Origin: CAWJTV01 sp963845695
GTDB taxonomy: Bacteria > Planctomycetota > Planctomycetia > Isosphaerales > Isosphaeraceae
DNA: 64,000 nucleotides
Direction: 5' to 3'
NCBI GenBank assembly: GCA_963845695.1
Contig: CAWJTQ010000017.1
Location: 124,001-188,000, forward strand
Under the pieces are notes generated by a model. It was not told the origin of the DNA. It did not search any database and worked only from the letters and a program-made list of their open reading frames with translations. Of the stretch, positions 43,201 to 53,284 are shown piece by piece (the first letter of the stretch is position 1; each line of letters begins with the position of its first letter). Both the position numbers and the translations under genes were made by a program.

Positions 43201-44011
43201 GGGCCTGTCGTCCACGACCTGGAGCCGGTCGAGCGCGGCGACGAGCGCGGCCCCGGACCGCGCGGCCGCCACGGCCGGCTCGGCCAGCACCCGCGCCAGA
43301 GTCAGGCGACCGAAGTAGGGCATGCACAGGAGATGGAGCCCTCGCGCCGGGTCGGTGCGATAGGAATGGACCGGGACGATGTGGGTATGCTGCAACCGTG
43401 CCAGGGTTTGCGGCTCGCGCGTGCCAAGCCGGCTGATCTTGAGAACGACCGGCCGATCGGCCAGCCGAAGCTCCTCGGCGCGGAACACGCGAGCGAAGGA
43501 GCCTCGACCCAGTTCCTCGATCAGCCGGAAGCCGGCAAGGGTCTGACCCGATTCAGGGAAGGTCCATCCGGCCTCCGGCTCGGGCGGATGGGGAGCGGTG
43601 CTGGGACACTCGACGACGAAGCCATGAATCTCGATGATTTCGCGCACGCGGTCGGCGAGGTCGGGGAAGCGGTCCTCGTACTCGACCGGATCGGGGATCT
43701 CTCCGGCCTCCTCGCGAAGGCAATACTCCTCATAGATCAACGCTATGAGGGCCTCATCATCAAGCGCCGGATAGTGACATTGATACCATTCGACGCCGAC
43801 CGACTCGCCGGCCTCGCGGCGCAGGGCCAGATCGGTTCGGAGGAGGGCGAGAAGCGTACCGGGGTGCCCGCCGGGTGGAGTGGGCAGGAAATCGATCGGG
43901 TCGGGTCGAGTGCCGCGGGCTGCGCCAGGCAGACTCGAACTGTTGGACCAGACGGACGACCTCCGGAGAGGATGCCTCGTCCCAGGTTCGACCGAGGGTC
44001 ATCGAGCTCAT
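40217..44011 (-). CDS. membrane Ser/Thr protein kinase with C-terminal TPRs, two apparent frameshifts
   Basis: Reconstructed as 1264 residues. ATG at 44011 has GGAGGA seven bases upstream and follows the sigma gene by four bases. The kinase domain shows the Gly loop ELGRGSFARVFRAEE, lysine in PVVLKISR, catalytic HRDIKPSNVLV, and DFN (MLLDFNLAHD) in place of DFG. APE is present as APEHLEALIE. A membrane helix (MAVAVPIIAIVIGFTAAWF) separates it from many TPRs (YHLEQDGQVELALQHYEAAV; ARARLAMRRGQAAEAEADFTRLL). One extra C near 43905 and one missing C near 40663 explain the breaks; joined sequences read RGTRPDPIDFLPTPPG and ALFQGAAGAAHAWRARAL. Paired ECF sigma and kinase genes are common in planctomycetes. 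Confidence 0.9.
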
Positions 44012-44015
44012 GGGC

Positions 44016-44648
44016 TCAGTCCTCCGTCCGATCCGAGGCCTCGGCCCGGCGTCTGAGGTCTTCCAGAGCCCGGCGAACCGTCCGCTCGCTGAGCCCGAGC
44101 CGCTCGCCGATCTCGCGGCTGGAGAGGCCCTCCACCTTCAGCCCCAGGATCTCCCGACGGTCCGCGGGGAGCAGGTCCCGGAGCCGGTCGAATGCCTCGT
44201 TGGCTTCGGCCAGTTCGCTGGCGGTATCCTGATTGGCCACGAGCTCGATGGGTGGCGAGCCTCCGACCGACAACGGTTCCTCCCGACGCATGTCGTGCTT
44301 CCGGCTGGCTGCACGGCGGTACTGGTCGACGACCTTGTTCCTCGCCACCTGGGCGAGGAAAGTCACGAGGTAACGTGGATCCTCGAACTGCTCCGGACCC
44401 GCGCGTAATCGTACGAAGAAGCTGGCCCACACGCTCTGGAGGAAGTCCATCGAGTCGAACCGCGACCGCAGCAGCCTGGGAAGCTGACGCCGCACCACAA
44501 GGCGGACCTGGGCCTCGTAGCGGGCGAGCAACGCACGCGCCGCCTCTTCGTCTCCGGCCCGGATGCGATCGAGGAACGCCCGAAGTTCGCTCCCTCGGGC
44601 TCCGTCCCTCTCCTGGTCCGGGTCGTGCAGCGGATCGCCCCCGGTCAT
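44016..44648 (-). CDS. ECF-family RNA polymerase sigma factor (kinase-associated)
   Basis: 210 residues from an ATG at 44648 that follows GGAGGAG by eight bases; a longer upstream frame lacks support. Region 2 is seen as LRAFLDRIRAGDEEAARALL, FDSMDFLQSVWASFFVRLRAG and FLAQVARNKVVDQYRRAASRK. Region 4 is LLPADRREILGLKVEGLSSREI and GERLGLSERTVRRALEDLRRR, a clear helix-turn-helix. The SxxFVRL-type region 2 with VVDQYRR matches planctomycete ECF groups encoded beside Ser/Thr kinases. The stop lies just before the kinase start, so both are probably translated together and the kinase may control this factor (inference). No anti-sigma factor gene is adjacent. Confidence 0.92.
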   Translation of the reverse strand: MTGGDPLHDPDQERDGARGSELRAFLDRIRAGDEEAARALLARYEAQVRLVVRRQLPRLLRSRFDSMDFLQSVWASFFVRLRAGPEQFEDPRYLVTFLAQVARNKVVDQYRRAASRKHDMRREEPLSVGGSPPIELVANQDTASELAEANEAFDRLRDLLPADRREILGLKVEGLSSREIGERLGLSERTVRRALEDLRRRAEASDRTED

Positions 44649-44848
44649 TGTCGTCTCCTCCCTCGAGCCGGCAGACTCGGCCGAGTCGATCCGTTGGCGG
44701 TGCCGACGGTCTGCCAGAAAGCATCTTACCTCCTCCAGGATTCGAGAAGAATGATGTCCTCCAGTCTCGCCAGCTCGATCAACTTTCTGGCTGGAGTCAT
44801 CAATTCGATGAGACGTCCGTCGGTCGATTGCTCCCGATTGCGTGTCGT

Positions 44849-45079
44849 TCACTTCCTTTGATCGGCCTCGCTGTCGATTGGTGTCTTCTTGCCTCCGCTG
44901 AAGGCGGTAACCGAGCCCTGGTCACTCGACTCGCCGACGCTGTAGACCGACTGGTCCGTCGTCAGGCTGTACGAGACACCGGAGAGCAACGCCTTTGTCT
45001 CCAACTGTTCACGACGAATGTCGCACGGCGAGCCATGAGCGGATCCTCTTTCGAGGGATAGCGAGATGGGTCGGGGCAT
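44849..45079 (-). pseudogene. remnant of a BsuPI-type/LEPR-like surface protein
   Basis: A 76-codon frame reads EQLETKALLSGVSYSLTTDQSVYSVG. The segment QLETKALLSG resembles the LEPRxLLSG sorting-like motif of planctomycete surface proteins, and SYSLTTDQSVYSVGE resembles the start of BsuPI-like inhibitor domains. After that the similarity stops within 25 residues and the frame ends. No further domain is present in any frame nearby. I read it as the truncated N-terminus of a once longer exported protein. It could be a short functional protein, but nothing supports that. Confidence 0.4.
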
Positions 45080-45328
45080 CTACGAGAAATCTGACGTAGG
45101 GTGGGCCGAACGCCAGGTGGCGTGAAAGCCCACGTCCAGGAAGCGAACGCTCGCCCTGGTCATTGAAGACCAAGGAATGGGTTGGCCGGCGCCGTGGGGA
45201 CTGGGGCTCGAGACATCCCACGACAGTCCCGTGACCTGCTCGTACACCCTCTCCTAATAGTCGCGGAGCGAGTCGGGCGCCGGCCAACTCTCAGGTGGTC
45301 GAGTCGAATCCGCCGCCGGCGTCCCGTG

Positions 45329-46941
45329 CTATCCGGGGGCTCGATCGTCCCGGTCCATGACGGGCCGTGGCCGCGGTTTCGGCACAGGAGAGCGGACAAC
45401 CCGACGAACGGCCGCCGTGAGGTCTGGCGCATAGAGGCTAACGCCCAGGACAGCCGATCCGCTCAGGCCCAAGAGGATCGCCCCAGCCCGGCTGCTTCCC
45501 TTCGCGGGAGATCCCTCCTCGGTCGTCTCGTCGCTCCGACGGTTGGTCGGCGCGGCGATCCTGGGGCGGTCGTGCTCGTCGATCGGAGGAAGCGACGCCG
45601 CTGAGACCCACATGTTCTCCCGCACCGGACCGTTCGTCACCAGAGGTAGGGGAATGGGGGTGCTCAAGTCGAACGACCGGCGGTCTGCCGTCCCCAGCGC
45701 GCTCCGGGGCAACCCGGATACGTGCACAAAGGACAGGGGTCTCCCAGGTCGTAAGGGCCCAGGGCTGTCGGGCGACAACCGCTTGACCGTCACGTCGACG
45801 TGGCCGGATCGGTCCTTCCCGGTGTCGTGGAGAACTGAATCGCGGATACTGAGACCCTGCTCGGAAGACGGATCTTCGTGCGGCGAGCCTTGCCGCCCTG
45901 TCGACAGGCCCACCAGGGACATATCGACGCGAGTCGCCTCGACGGGGTCAACCCACACGATCGGCCCACCGGCCGATAAGATGCCTGCGGCCGGCTCGTA
46001 CTGGCTCGGGGGCAAAGGACCGAGGTCGATCGGTGTGCTAGAGCTAGGGGAGCTTTGCGCGTCCCGCTCGTCGAAACTCGTCGAACTCATCGTGACAGTC
46101 CCGGGACTCAGAGCCGGTGGAGGCGATGGCCCCTGCGGGGACTGGCCATGCTGGGCAGTGGTCGTCCGTCCAGAACCGGAGGACACGGGGCCAATCTGCA
46201 CCCCGGTACCCTGGGAGTTCACCGATGTCCTGATCCCGAGCTCCTGCGGCGTGCTGGAAGGAGATGCCTCGGAGCCTGTGACGGAATCTACGACCACCAC
46301 ACCGTCGTCGATAAACACCGCATCGAACGCTGTGAATGCGGAGGGGGTCAAGCTCGTCTCGGGCGTCACTTGGAGCTGATAGCCAATCCCCAGCGTGTCG
46401 GAGCTCGAACCGGACGGCCTACCGATCAGGACCGCGACATAGAGCGCCCCAGCCGGTGCCGAGTCTGGCTCTTCGAGAGCGAGGGCGACGGACGTGGATG
46501 ACGACGGGGCACTCTGGATCTCGTCGATCAGCACATCGCCTCCTTTGTCAAAGCCCAATAACTGGACGGAGTTCCCCTCCGGGAGCATCTGCCAGCTCAG
46601 CGTAAGTTCAAGGATTTCGGTCCCCGACGCGAGGGAAACCCGATACAGTTCGATGTCGCCCGGTGAGAGATTTCCGGTTGTCTCCGGGTCACCTGGTGAC
46701 CACGCGACCGCGGGGAGGCTCGAGGCGCCCCTGGGATTTCAAGGTTCACCGGTGTGACTGGCTGAGAGGTGATGACCTGTGCCGGAGGATCAGGAAGCTG
46801 GCTCAGGATCTGCCATGTGACGTTGCCGGCCATCAACAGCCGCGGCTCGAGGGTTTCGACCTCGAGCGGCGCGTGTCGCATCGGTCGGAGTAAACCCCGG
46901 ACCATCCGACCACCGAGAATGGGGCCGAGCTTTGGTGACAT
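45329..46941 (-). CDS. LEPR-XLL surface protein with C-terminal membrane anchor, apparent frameshift
   Basis: About 537 residues if the ATG at 46941 is used; ATG at 46905 (MVRGLLRPMRH) is an alternative. The N-terminus has the planctomycete sorting-like motif LEVETLEPRLLMAG. One missing C near 46718 splits the gene. Restored, the sequence runs VAWSPGDPETTGNLSPGDI, ELYRVSLASGTEILELTLSW, which resembles pre-peptidase C-terminal (PPC-like) beta domains. The rest is Ser/Thr/Pro-rich and probably extended. Near the C-terminus is one hydrophobic segment (AGAILLGLSGSAVLGVSLYA) followed by a basic tail (RRVVRSPVPKPRPRP), arranged like a stop-transfer anchor. Function unknown; surface exposure is inferred from the motif. 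Confidence 0.72.
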
Positions 46942-47257
46942 CCCAGAACCGATCCGAGCGTCTGGTGCTCGATGCTTCTGCCGATTCCATCCAGGGGCCC
47001 CGCCCAACCCTGACTCTGCCGCGTTCACCGGCGAGGCCACACCGCCCCCTAGACTCACACGAGCTATCTTAATTGGTCGAAACTCGACGGTATAGCCGGC
47101 CAAGAATGTTTTCGGCGGTCCTTTCCCGCGTTAGACCACGCCCGCAATTCACTTTCATCTCAATAGGTTACGTCACCGGCTCGACCTCAGTCGCTCGGCG
47201 CTCCCGGAGCCTGACGTCGGGTGACCGGGCTCGGTAGCCGCAGGGCTGGCGTCGTCT

Positions 47258-49415
47258 CTACGGCAGATACAGGAATTCACTCGAGTTGAAGAGGACCCAG
47301 GCGAGTTCTGCCAACCCTGCCTCGCGTACCAAGGCTGAGGCTCTGTCGTGCTCCTGACTGCTTGGTCGGCGGCCGATTGTGAGGCGATAGACGCGATCGA
47401 CTTGCCGGGCGACATTGGAGCCGGCCTCCGCCTGGACACGGAAGGCCAGGCAACGAGCCTGTCGGAGGACGAACGAATTATTCATCAGGCCGAGGGCTTG
47501 AAGGGGTGTCGTGGTCACGGGGCGCCGGGGAGTCTTGACGGAGGGGTCGGGACAATCGAGCGTCTCCAGCAGGGGGTCTTTTGCCGAATTGATATTAATC
47601 CGGTAGACCGTCCGGCGGTTGAACTCGGGACCGATGGGGTCGTTGAGGTCGTAAAAGTTGGAATTGAACACGGTCAGCTTGAACGGCCGGAAGCTGGGAC
47701 CGGCCATCCGGGAGTTGAGCTCGCCGCTGGAGAGGAGCATGGCGTCGCGGATCGTCTCCGCCTCAAGCCGTCGGGCGGGATAGCGCCAGAGGAGCCGATC
47801 GTCGGAATCAGTGGTTGCGGACCTGGCGTCGAACCGCGCAGCCTGGCGGTAGGTACTGGAGAGCAGGATTTGCCGGTGCAACGTCTTGAGCCGGGTCTCC
47901 TGAGCCAGGAAATCGGATGCCATCCAGTCGAGTAGCTCGGGATGCGAGGGCCGGTCGCCGTTGTGTCCGAAGTCGTTGGGTGTGGCGATGAGACCGGTCC
48001 CGAAGTGGTAATGCCAGATCCGATTGACGATGACCCGGGCGGTCAGCGGATTGGCGGGATGGGCGACCCAGTCGGCGAGCCTGCGCCGACGTTCCGCTTC
48101 AGGGGCATCGTCGGCCAGTCCAAAGTCGGCGGACGGGAACCGGACCGACGACAGTCCGCCCGCCGCGACCCGCTGGCCTTTCTTCTCGACATCGCCGCGG
48201 CCGAGTACGAACGTGGGCGGCGGAAGACCGTGATTCGGTCGGGCCGCGTAAGCCAGCGGGGGCGATTGTCCGCTCGGGTCGGCTCCCGGCGTGACGGGCC
48301 GGCTCCCATGCAGCACCCCCTCGAGCGCGGCCTTGATCCGGTAATAATCGCGCTGGGGGACCGGGTCGAATTTGTGGTCGTGACATCGGGCGAAATTGAC
48401 GGTCAGACCCAGAAAAGTCTGACCGACTGCCGCGACCATGTCTTCGAGTTCCTCTTCGCGGACCCTCTGTTTCATCGTGAGGCTACTCTGGATCTGGTTC
48501 GCTTCATCCCATGGCCCGGCCACGAGGAAGCCCGTCGCGATGATCCCGTCCTGGGTCACCGGCTCGAGGACATCGCCGGCGATCTGCTCGCGCACGAACT
48601 GGCGATAGGGGCGGTCGGCGTTGAGGCTTTGAATCACGTAGTCGCGATAGCGCCAGGCATGGTCACGGATGTGATCGTACTCGTAGCCGTGGCTTTCGGA
48701 GAATCGCGCCACGTCGAGCCAGTGACGGCCCCAACGTTCGCCGTAATGCGGCGAGGCGAGCAGACGGTCGATCAGGCTCTCATACGCGGCCGGGGAGGAG
48801 TCCGCGAGGAAGGCGTTCAACTTCCTCGGGCGTCGGAGGAAGTCCGAGCAGGTCGAACGTGACACGGCGGATCAACGTCAGTCGGTCGGCTGGAGGGGCC
48901 GGGGCCAGGCCGGCCGCTTCCAATCGGGCCAGGATGAAAGCGTCGATCGGATTGGTCACCCACGACGAGCACCGGACCTTTGGCGGCTCCGGCCGCACCA
49001 GCGGGCGCAGAACCCAGAGACCGACGTCGGTTGACGGCTTCACGGCAACTGGCACCGGGCCGGACCAGCCGGCACCGGCATCGATCCATTGCCGAATGAG
49101 CGTGACCTGATCGCGGTTGAGCGGCTGTTTGGGCGGCATCTTGCCGGCCGCAACCTTCCGATAGACGAGGCTTCCGGCCGCGTCGTTGGGATGGAGCACC
49201 ATCCCGGACTCTCCGCCCCGGAGGGCCGCTGCACGGCTGGTCAAGTCGAGGCTACCGGCAGGTTCCTCGCCACTATGGCACTCGACACAACGGGTCAGGA
49301 TCGGCCGGACCCGGTCATCGAGCGGCTCGGGATCGCCAGCCTGGGCCGACCCGACAAGGATCCCCAAAACCGCGATCGCACACATCGTCGGGATCCTCAG
49401 ACACTGACGTCCCAT
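47258..49415 (-). CDS. DUF1549/DUF1553 (PSD1-type) cytochrome-like secreted protein, apparent frameshift
   Basis: Reconstructed as 718 residues. ATG at 49415 has GAGAGG upstream and a signal peptide (MCAIAVLGILVGSAQAGDP). A planctomycete cytochrome-C-like domain follows with one heme motif, CVECH, and MPPKQPLNRDQVTLIRQWID. DUF1549 covers NPIDAFILARLEAAGLAPAP, RRVTFDLLGLPPTPEEV, LLASPHYGERWGRHWLDVAR. DUF1553 covers LADWVAHPANPLTARVIVNR, IWHYHFGTGLIATPNDFG, HPELLDWMASDF, LLWRYPARRLEAETIRDAML, TTPLQALGLMNN. An extra T near 48822 shifts the frame; without it the join reads PTPEEVNAFLADSSP. Usually paired with DUF1501 genes, but here it follows ptsI by only 13 bases. Biochemical role unknown. Confidence 0.92.
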
Positions 49416-49428
49416 AGCGATGAGCCTC

Positions 49429-51198
49429 TCAGGCCGTGTCAAGCATCTCCACCGTGCTGGAGACTTCATGGAGCCGGGCCGTTAAGTAGGACCGGATCTC
49501 CTCGTTGGTATTCAACTGAAGCACGTGGTGGGCGTAACGTTCGGCCTGGGTGCTGGTGACCGAGGCGAGCAGCGCCTTGATCGTTGGGATGAATGCCGGG
49601 CTCATGGAAAAGCGTCGGAGACCCATGCCGAAGAGGACCAGGACGGAACGGGGTTGGCCGGCCATCTCACCACAGAGGGTTACAGGGGTACCGGTCCGCT
49701 GGCAGGCGGCGAGCACGTTCTGGATCACGCGGAAGATCGCGGGGTTGAGCGACTCGCAGAGGTGAGCGACCTTGGGATTATCCCGGTCGGCGGCCACGAG
49801 ATACTGAATCAGGTCATTCGACCCGATCGAGATGAAGTCCGTCTCGCGCAGGATCGCGTCGATGCAGATCGCGGCCGCAGGGACTTCCACCATGACCCCT
49901 GTCTTGACGTCGTCGCCGAACAGCACCCCCTCCCGCTTCAAATTGCTCCGCGTCTCCTTGACCAGCTTGTTGACGTGGAGGAGTTCCTCCAGGGTCGTGA
50001 TCATCGGGAAGAGCATCGACACATGGCCGTGCCGGCTCGCGCGAAGGATCGCCCGGATCTGCGTGACGAAGAGCTTGGAATTCTCGAAGAAGATTCGGGT
50101 GGACCGCCAACCCATGAAGGGATTGGGCTCGCTCCGCCGCCCCAGATACGCCACCGTCTTGTCGCCGCCCAGATCGAGGGTCCGAATCGTGATCGTCTGG
50201 TTGGGCGAGTTAAGGATGATCTGTTTGTAGTACTCGTACTGTTCCTCCTCACCGGGCACGTCGTGGTGGGTGAGGAAGAGATACTCGGTGCGGAAGAGCC
50301 CAACGCCGGTCGCCCCAACCTTGTGCGCGGACTGGGCATCGGCCAGATTGTTGATATTGGCCAGCAGATCGATGCGGGTCCCATCGGCGCTGAGGGCCGG
50401 CTTATCGCGATTCGCGACCAGGCTATCCTTGATGTTGAAGAACTCGCGCTGGACCTTGCGATACGCGGAAGTCGCCTCCTGGTCCGGCCGGAGGATCACC
50501 ATGCCGTCGCGCCCGTCGACGATCATCAGATCGCCGCTCTGGACCTGGGTCATGATGCCCTCGACACCGGAGACCGCCGGGATGCCTCGGCTCCGGGCCA
50601 GGATGGCCGCGTGACTGGTGGAACCACCCACTTCGGTCACGATTCCGGCGATCGGCAGGTCGCCCAGGCTCATGGCCTGGCTGGGAAGCAGCTCGTGGGC
50701 CACCAGGATCACGGATTCGTCGCCGTTTCGCGACTCACCCGCCGGATCTACATGACCGGACGGCTTCCGGGTCAAGTGTGAGCCGATTCGCAGGATCACG
50801 TCCCGGACGTCGGCCATCCGTTCCCGAAAGTAATCCTGTTCGATCCGTGCGAATTGCGCGGCGTAGCTGTGCATCACGGCCTGGAGGGCCGAGAGGGCTG
50901 TCAGGTGCTTGTTCTCGATCAGGTCATGAACCCGAGAGAGGAGCGCCGGATCGTTGACAATCTGCAAGTGCCCTTTGAAGATCTCGGCCTCGGATTCGCC
51001 GAGTTCCTGCGCGACCTTCTGGACCTGGGCTTCGAGGTCGGCGGCCGACTCCACGACGGCCCGGTCGAACCGGTCAACCTCGGCGGGAATCTGGCTGGGG
51101 TTGTCCAGGGCTTGTTGATCGAGCGAGCCGAGGACGGACTCCACGCGGTGCGCCACACCCACCACGACGCCAGGACTTACGCCGATTCCTTTATGCAT
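49429..51198 (-). CDS. ptsI: PTS enzyme I, phosphoenolpyruvate-protein phosphotransferase
   Basis: 589 residues, close to the usual ~575. Transfers phosphate from PEP to HPr in the cytoplasm. The N-terminus HKGIGVSPGVVVGVAHRV is typical. The phospho-histidine is His196 in TEVGGSTSHAAILARSRGIPAV. The PEP-binding barrel shows VGLFRTEYLFL, TIRTLDLGGDKT, NPFMGWRSTRI, MLFPMITTLEEL, GVMVEVPAAAI, FISIGSNDLIQY and the cysteine of VTLCGEMAGQP. No HPr, HPr kinase or EII gene is in the window, so in this organism enzyme I may serve a regulatory PTS. ATG start; the DUF1549/1553 gene follows 13 bases after the stop. Frame intact. Confidence 0.96.
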   Translation of the reverse strand: MHKGIGVSPGVVVGVAHRVESVLGSLDQQALDNPSQIPAEVDRFDRAVVESAADLEAQVQKVAQELGESEAEIFKGHLQIVNDPALLSRVHDLIENKHLTALSALQAVMHSYAAQFARIEQDYFRERMADVRDVILRIGSHLTRKPSGHVDPAGESRNGDESVILVAHELLPSQAMSLGDLPIAGIVTEVGGSTSHAAILARSRGIPAVSGVEGIMTQVQSGDLMIVDGRDGMVILRPDQEATSAYRKVQREFFNIKDSLVANRDKPALSADGTRIDLLANINNLADAQSAHKVGATGVGLFRTEYLFLTHHDVPGEEEQYEYYKQIILNSPNQTITIRTLDLGGDKTVAYLGRRSEPNPFMGWRSTRIFFENSKLFVTQIRAILRASRHGHVSMLFPMITTLEELLHVNKLVKETRSNLKREGVLFGDDVKTGVMVEVPAAAICIDAILRETDFISIGSNDLIQYLVAADRDNPKVAHLCESLNPAIFRVIQNVLAACQRTGTPVTLCGEMAGQPRSVLVLFGMGLRRFSMSPAFIPTIKALLASVTSTQAERYAHHVLQLNTNEEIRSYLTARLHEVSSTVEMLDTA

Positions 51199-51557
51199 GA
51201 CGAGCCGGTCTCACGGTTCCCTGACGATCGAACGGGAGGGGCGCTCCACCCTCGGTAGTGTTGCACGAACCGATCCCTTCGAAACTCATAGGACTCATCG
51301 GAGGTCATTCCCACCCGGACGCCCCGAGTGCTGGGGACGGGTCGAACCAATCCAGGGATCGTCGTCGAGCGACCGAGTCGCACGAGGGAATTCGGGGTTG
51401 AAGTCCGAGCGGTGGCGTGAAGTTCACTCAAGGAGCTTGGCAACTTCCGTACCAACGCAGCGAAGCGTGGACCTTTATCGTATCGACGACGAGCCTGTGT
51501 CTGGAGATTAGGGTATAACGCCACCGGAGCGCCGTCTATATCTGAGTTGAAGCGATT

Positions 51558-51593
51558 GGGGCCGCAGGGAAGGAATTCTCCGTCCGCGGCCCC
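51558..51593 (-). terminator. hairpin downstream of the permease gene
   Basis: GGGGCCGC at 51558-51565 and GCGGCCCC at 51586-51593 are exact complements around a 20-base loop. It starts 12 bases after the permease stop, so it would end the sialidase-MFS-permease transcript. There is no clear U-run. The rest of 51199-51557 (to the ptsI start) shows no gene; it should hold the ptsI promoter, which I could not define. Confidence 0.55.
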
Positions 51594-51604
51594 TCACCGT
51601 CCCC

Positions 51605-53284
51605 TCACTCGAAGTTCACCGAATCGCCATGGGCCTTGCCAGGAGGCGTCCCGAATCGGCCCAGGGCCAGTAGTGAGATCGCCGTCAAGAGGTAGGCGGA
51701 CGACCAGTGGTACGGGGTCTGCTGGGCAGTCGCCTTGGCTTTCCCCTCGACCTCCAGTCGGCGCAATACGTCGGCAGGAGGTAGGATAGGACTCGACGGC
51801 AACGGCGAGTGGATGATACCAAACCAGGAGAAGACCGCACCGAGCAGGAGAGTCGCCGCGGTGGGTCGAATCCGGCCGTCGATCAGGTGCGCGAGGGCCG
51901 TTGACCACAACAAGCTGGTCACAATGAACGTGCCGCCGCCAGCCACGATCATGACGGTTTGGATCCATTGCTGGAGGTCAGGGCGGAGCTGAGTAAACGT
52001 CTGGCCCATCTCGGGAAGGAGTCGGTTGAGGGCCAGCGACGCCAGATACGCCAACGCGGGTATACAGGCCATCGCCACGGCTGGATAATGCCGGGGCGGC
52101 GTGGCCTGGAACGACTGGGAGGTGATCTCCAGGCCGATGAAAATGAGGATCGGGAAGATGACCGGTTTCGGGATGATGAAGAAGATCCAGTCGAAGAATC
52201 CGAAGATTCCGGCAGCCCCCACGAACAACGCGGTTGCCAAGGTATAGGCCGCCCGGGCCCCCATCGCCTTGTAAGCAGGATGACCGATAAACGGAGTGGT
52301 CTGGATCACTCCGCCGAAGAGAGCCCCGAGAATCGTGGCGAAGCCTTCCACGGCGATAATCTGCCGGGTGGGGTAATCGTCACCGGCGGCCGCGGCACTT
52401 TCCGTGCAGTCAATCCCGCCTACGACCGTCGCCAGCGCCAGCGGGATCGCCATCGGCAAGTAGCCTACGGCTTCACGCCACGAGCCCACAAACCACTTCC
52501 ACCAGGCTTCGACCGGAACTGGCAGGACAGCCCGCAACGCCATGGATGGACGCTCGCCTTCCGCCCCGACGCCGCCACCCCATCCCAGCCAATGGATACT
52601 ATAGTACACCAGGCAACCCACCACCACGGCCCCCATGGCACCGGGAAATCGCTTCGGAAACTCCCAGCGAGCGGTCAACGTGGCCAGCATCAAACCGAGC
52701 GCAACCATCCCGGCCACCGGCTGCGCGGCGATATCCAACATTGGCAAGAAACTGATGAGAACCAGCGCAATCGCCGCCAAAGAACCGAGCAATCCCGCCC
52801 TCGGCACCATTCGTCTTACCCAAGCACTCATAGGAGCACAAAGAACTTTGAACACGCCTGAGGCGAGCAGCATGGCAATGCCAATAAACCAGGCATGAGT
52901 TGCCGCGGCTTCCGGCTCGAGGCCCCTCTTGAGGGCCGCCTGGTAGGACGGCCCGATGATGAACAAGACAGCTCCGAACGTGCTGGGAGTGTCGAGTCCC
53001 AGAGGCATGGCCGTGACGTCGGTCCGGCCGGTCCGACGGGCCAGCCGGAAGGCCATGACAGTATAGATCAGGTCGCCCACCAGGACGCCGACGCCGGTCC
53101 CGGGGATCATCCGGGTCAGGACGAACTGACGGGGCAGCCCGAAGCCGAGGACCAGTAAACTGGCCATGAGGATCATGCCGCCGATGTTGTCGAGCATCAG
53201 CCCGCAGAACGCGTTGATGTCGCCGCGCTGTGCCCAAACGTATCGGGGGCGGGCTCGAGGATTCAGGACCGTCGAAGCGTTCAC
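51605..53284 (-). CDS. NCS2/AzgA-like permease
   Basis: 559 residues from a GTG, with about a dozen membrane helices. Early segments (GLMLDNIGGMILMASLLVLGFGL, read in part; TDVTAMPLGLDTPSTFGAVLF) and the signature region GGIDCTESAAAAGDDYPTRQ followed by VEGFATILGALFGGVIQTTP and GHPAYKAMGARAAYT resemble AzgA-type nucleobase transporters, in which the Gly/Asp/Glu residues of that region bind substrate. The true substrate may differ. The start overlaps the MFS gene's stop by four bases, so both are probably translated together. Given the sialidase upstream, a released sugar or a nucleobase are both possible. Frame intact. Confidence 0.78.
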   Translation of the reverse strand: MNASTVLNPRARPRYVWAQRGDINAFCGLMLDNIGGMILMASLLVLGFGLPRQFVLTRMIPGTGVGVLVGDLIYTVMAFRLARRTGRTDVTAMPLGLDTPSTFGAVLFIIGPSYQAALKRGLEPEAAATHAWFIGIAMLLASGVFKVLCAPMSAWVRRMVPRAGLLGSLAAIALVLISFLPMLDIAAQPVAGMVALGLMLATLTARWEFPKRFPGAMGAVVVGCLVYYSIHWLGWGGGVGAEGERPSMALRAVLPVPVEAWWKWFVGSWREAVGYLPMAIPLALATVVGGIDCTESAAAAGDDYPTRQIIAVEGFATILGALFGGVIQTTPFIGHPAYKAMGARAAYTLATALFVGAAGIFGFFDWIFFIIPKPVIFPILIFIGLEITSQSFQATPPRHYPAVAMACIPALAYLASLALNRLLPEMGQTFTQLRPDLQQWIQTVMIVAGGGTFIVTSLLWSTALAHLIDGRIRPTAATLLLGAVFSWFGIIHSPLPSSPILPPADVLRRLEVEGKAKATAQQTPYHWSSAYLLTAISLLALGRFGTPPGKAHGDSVNFE

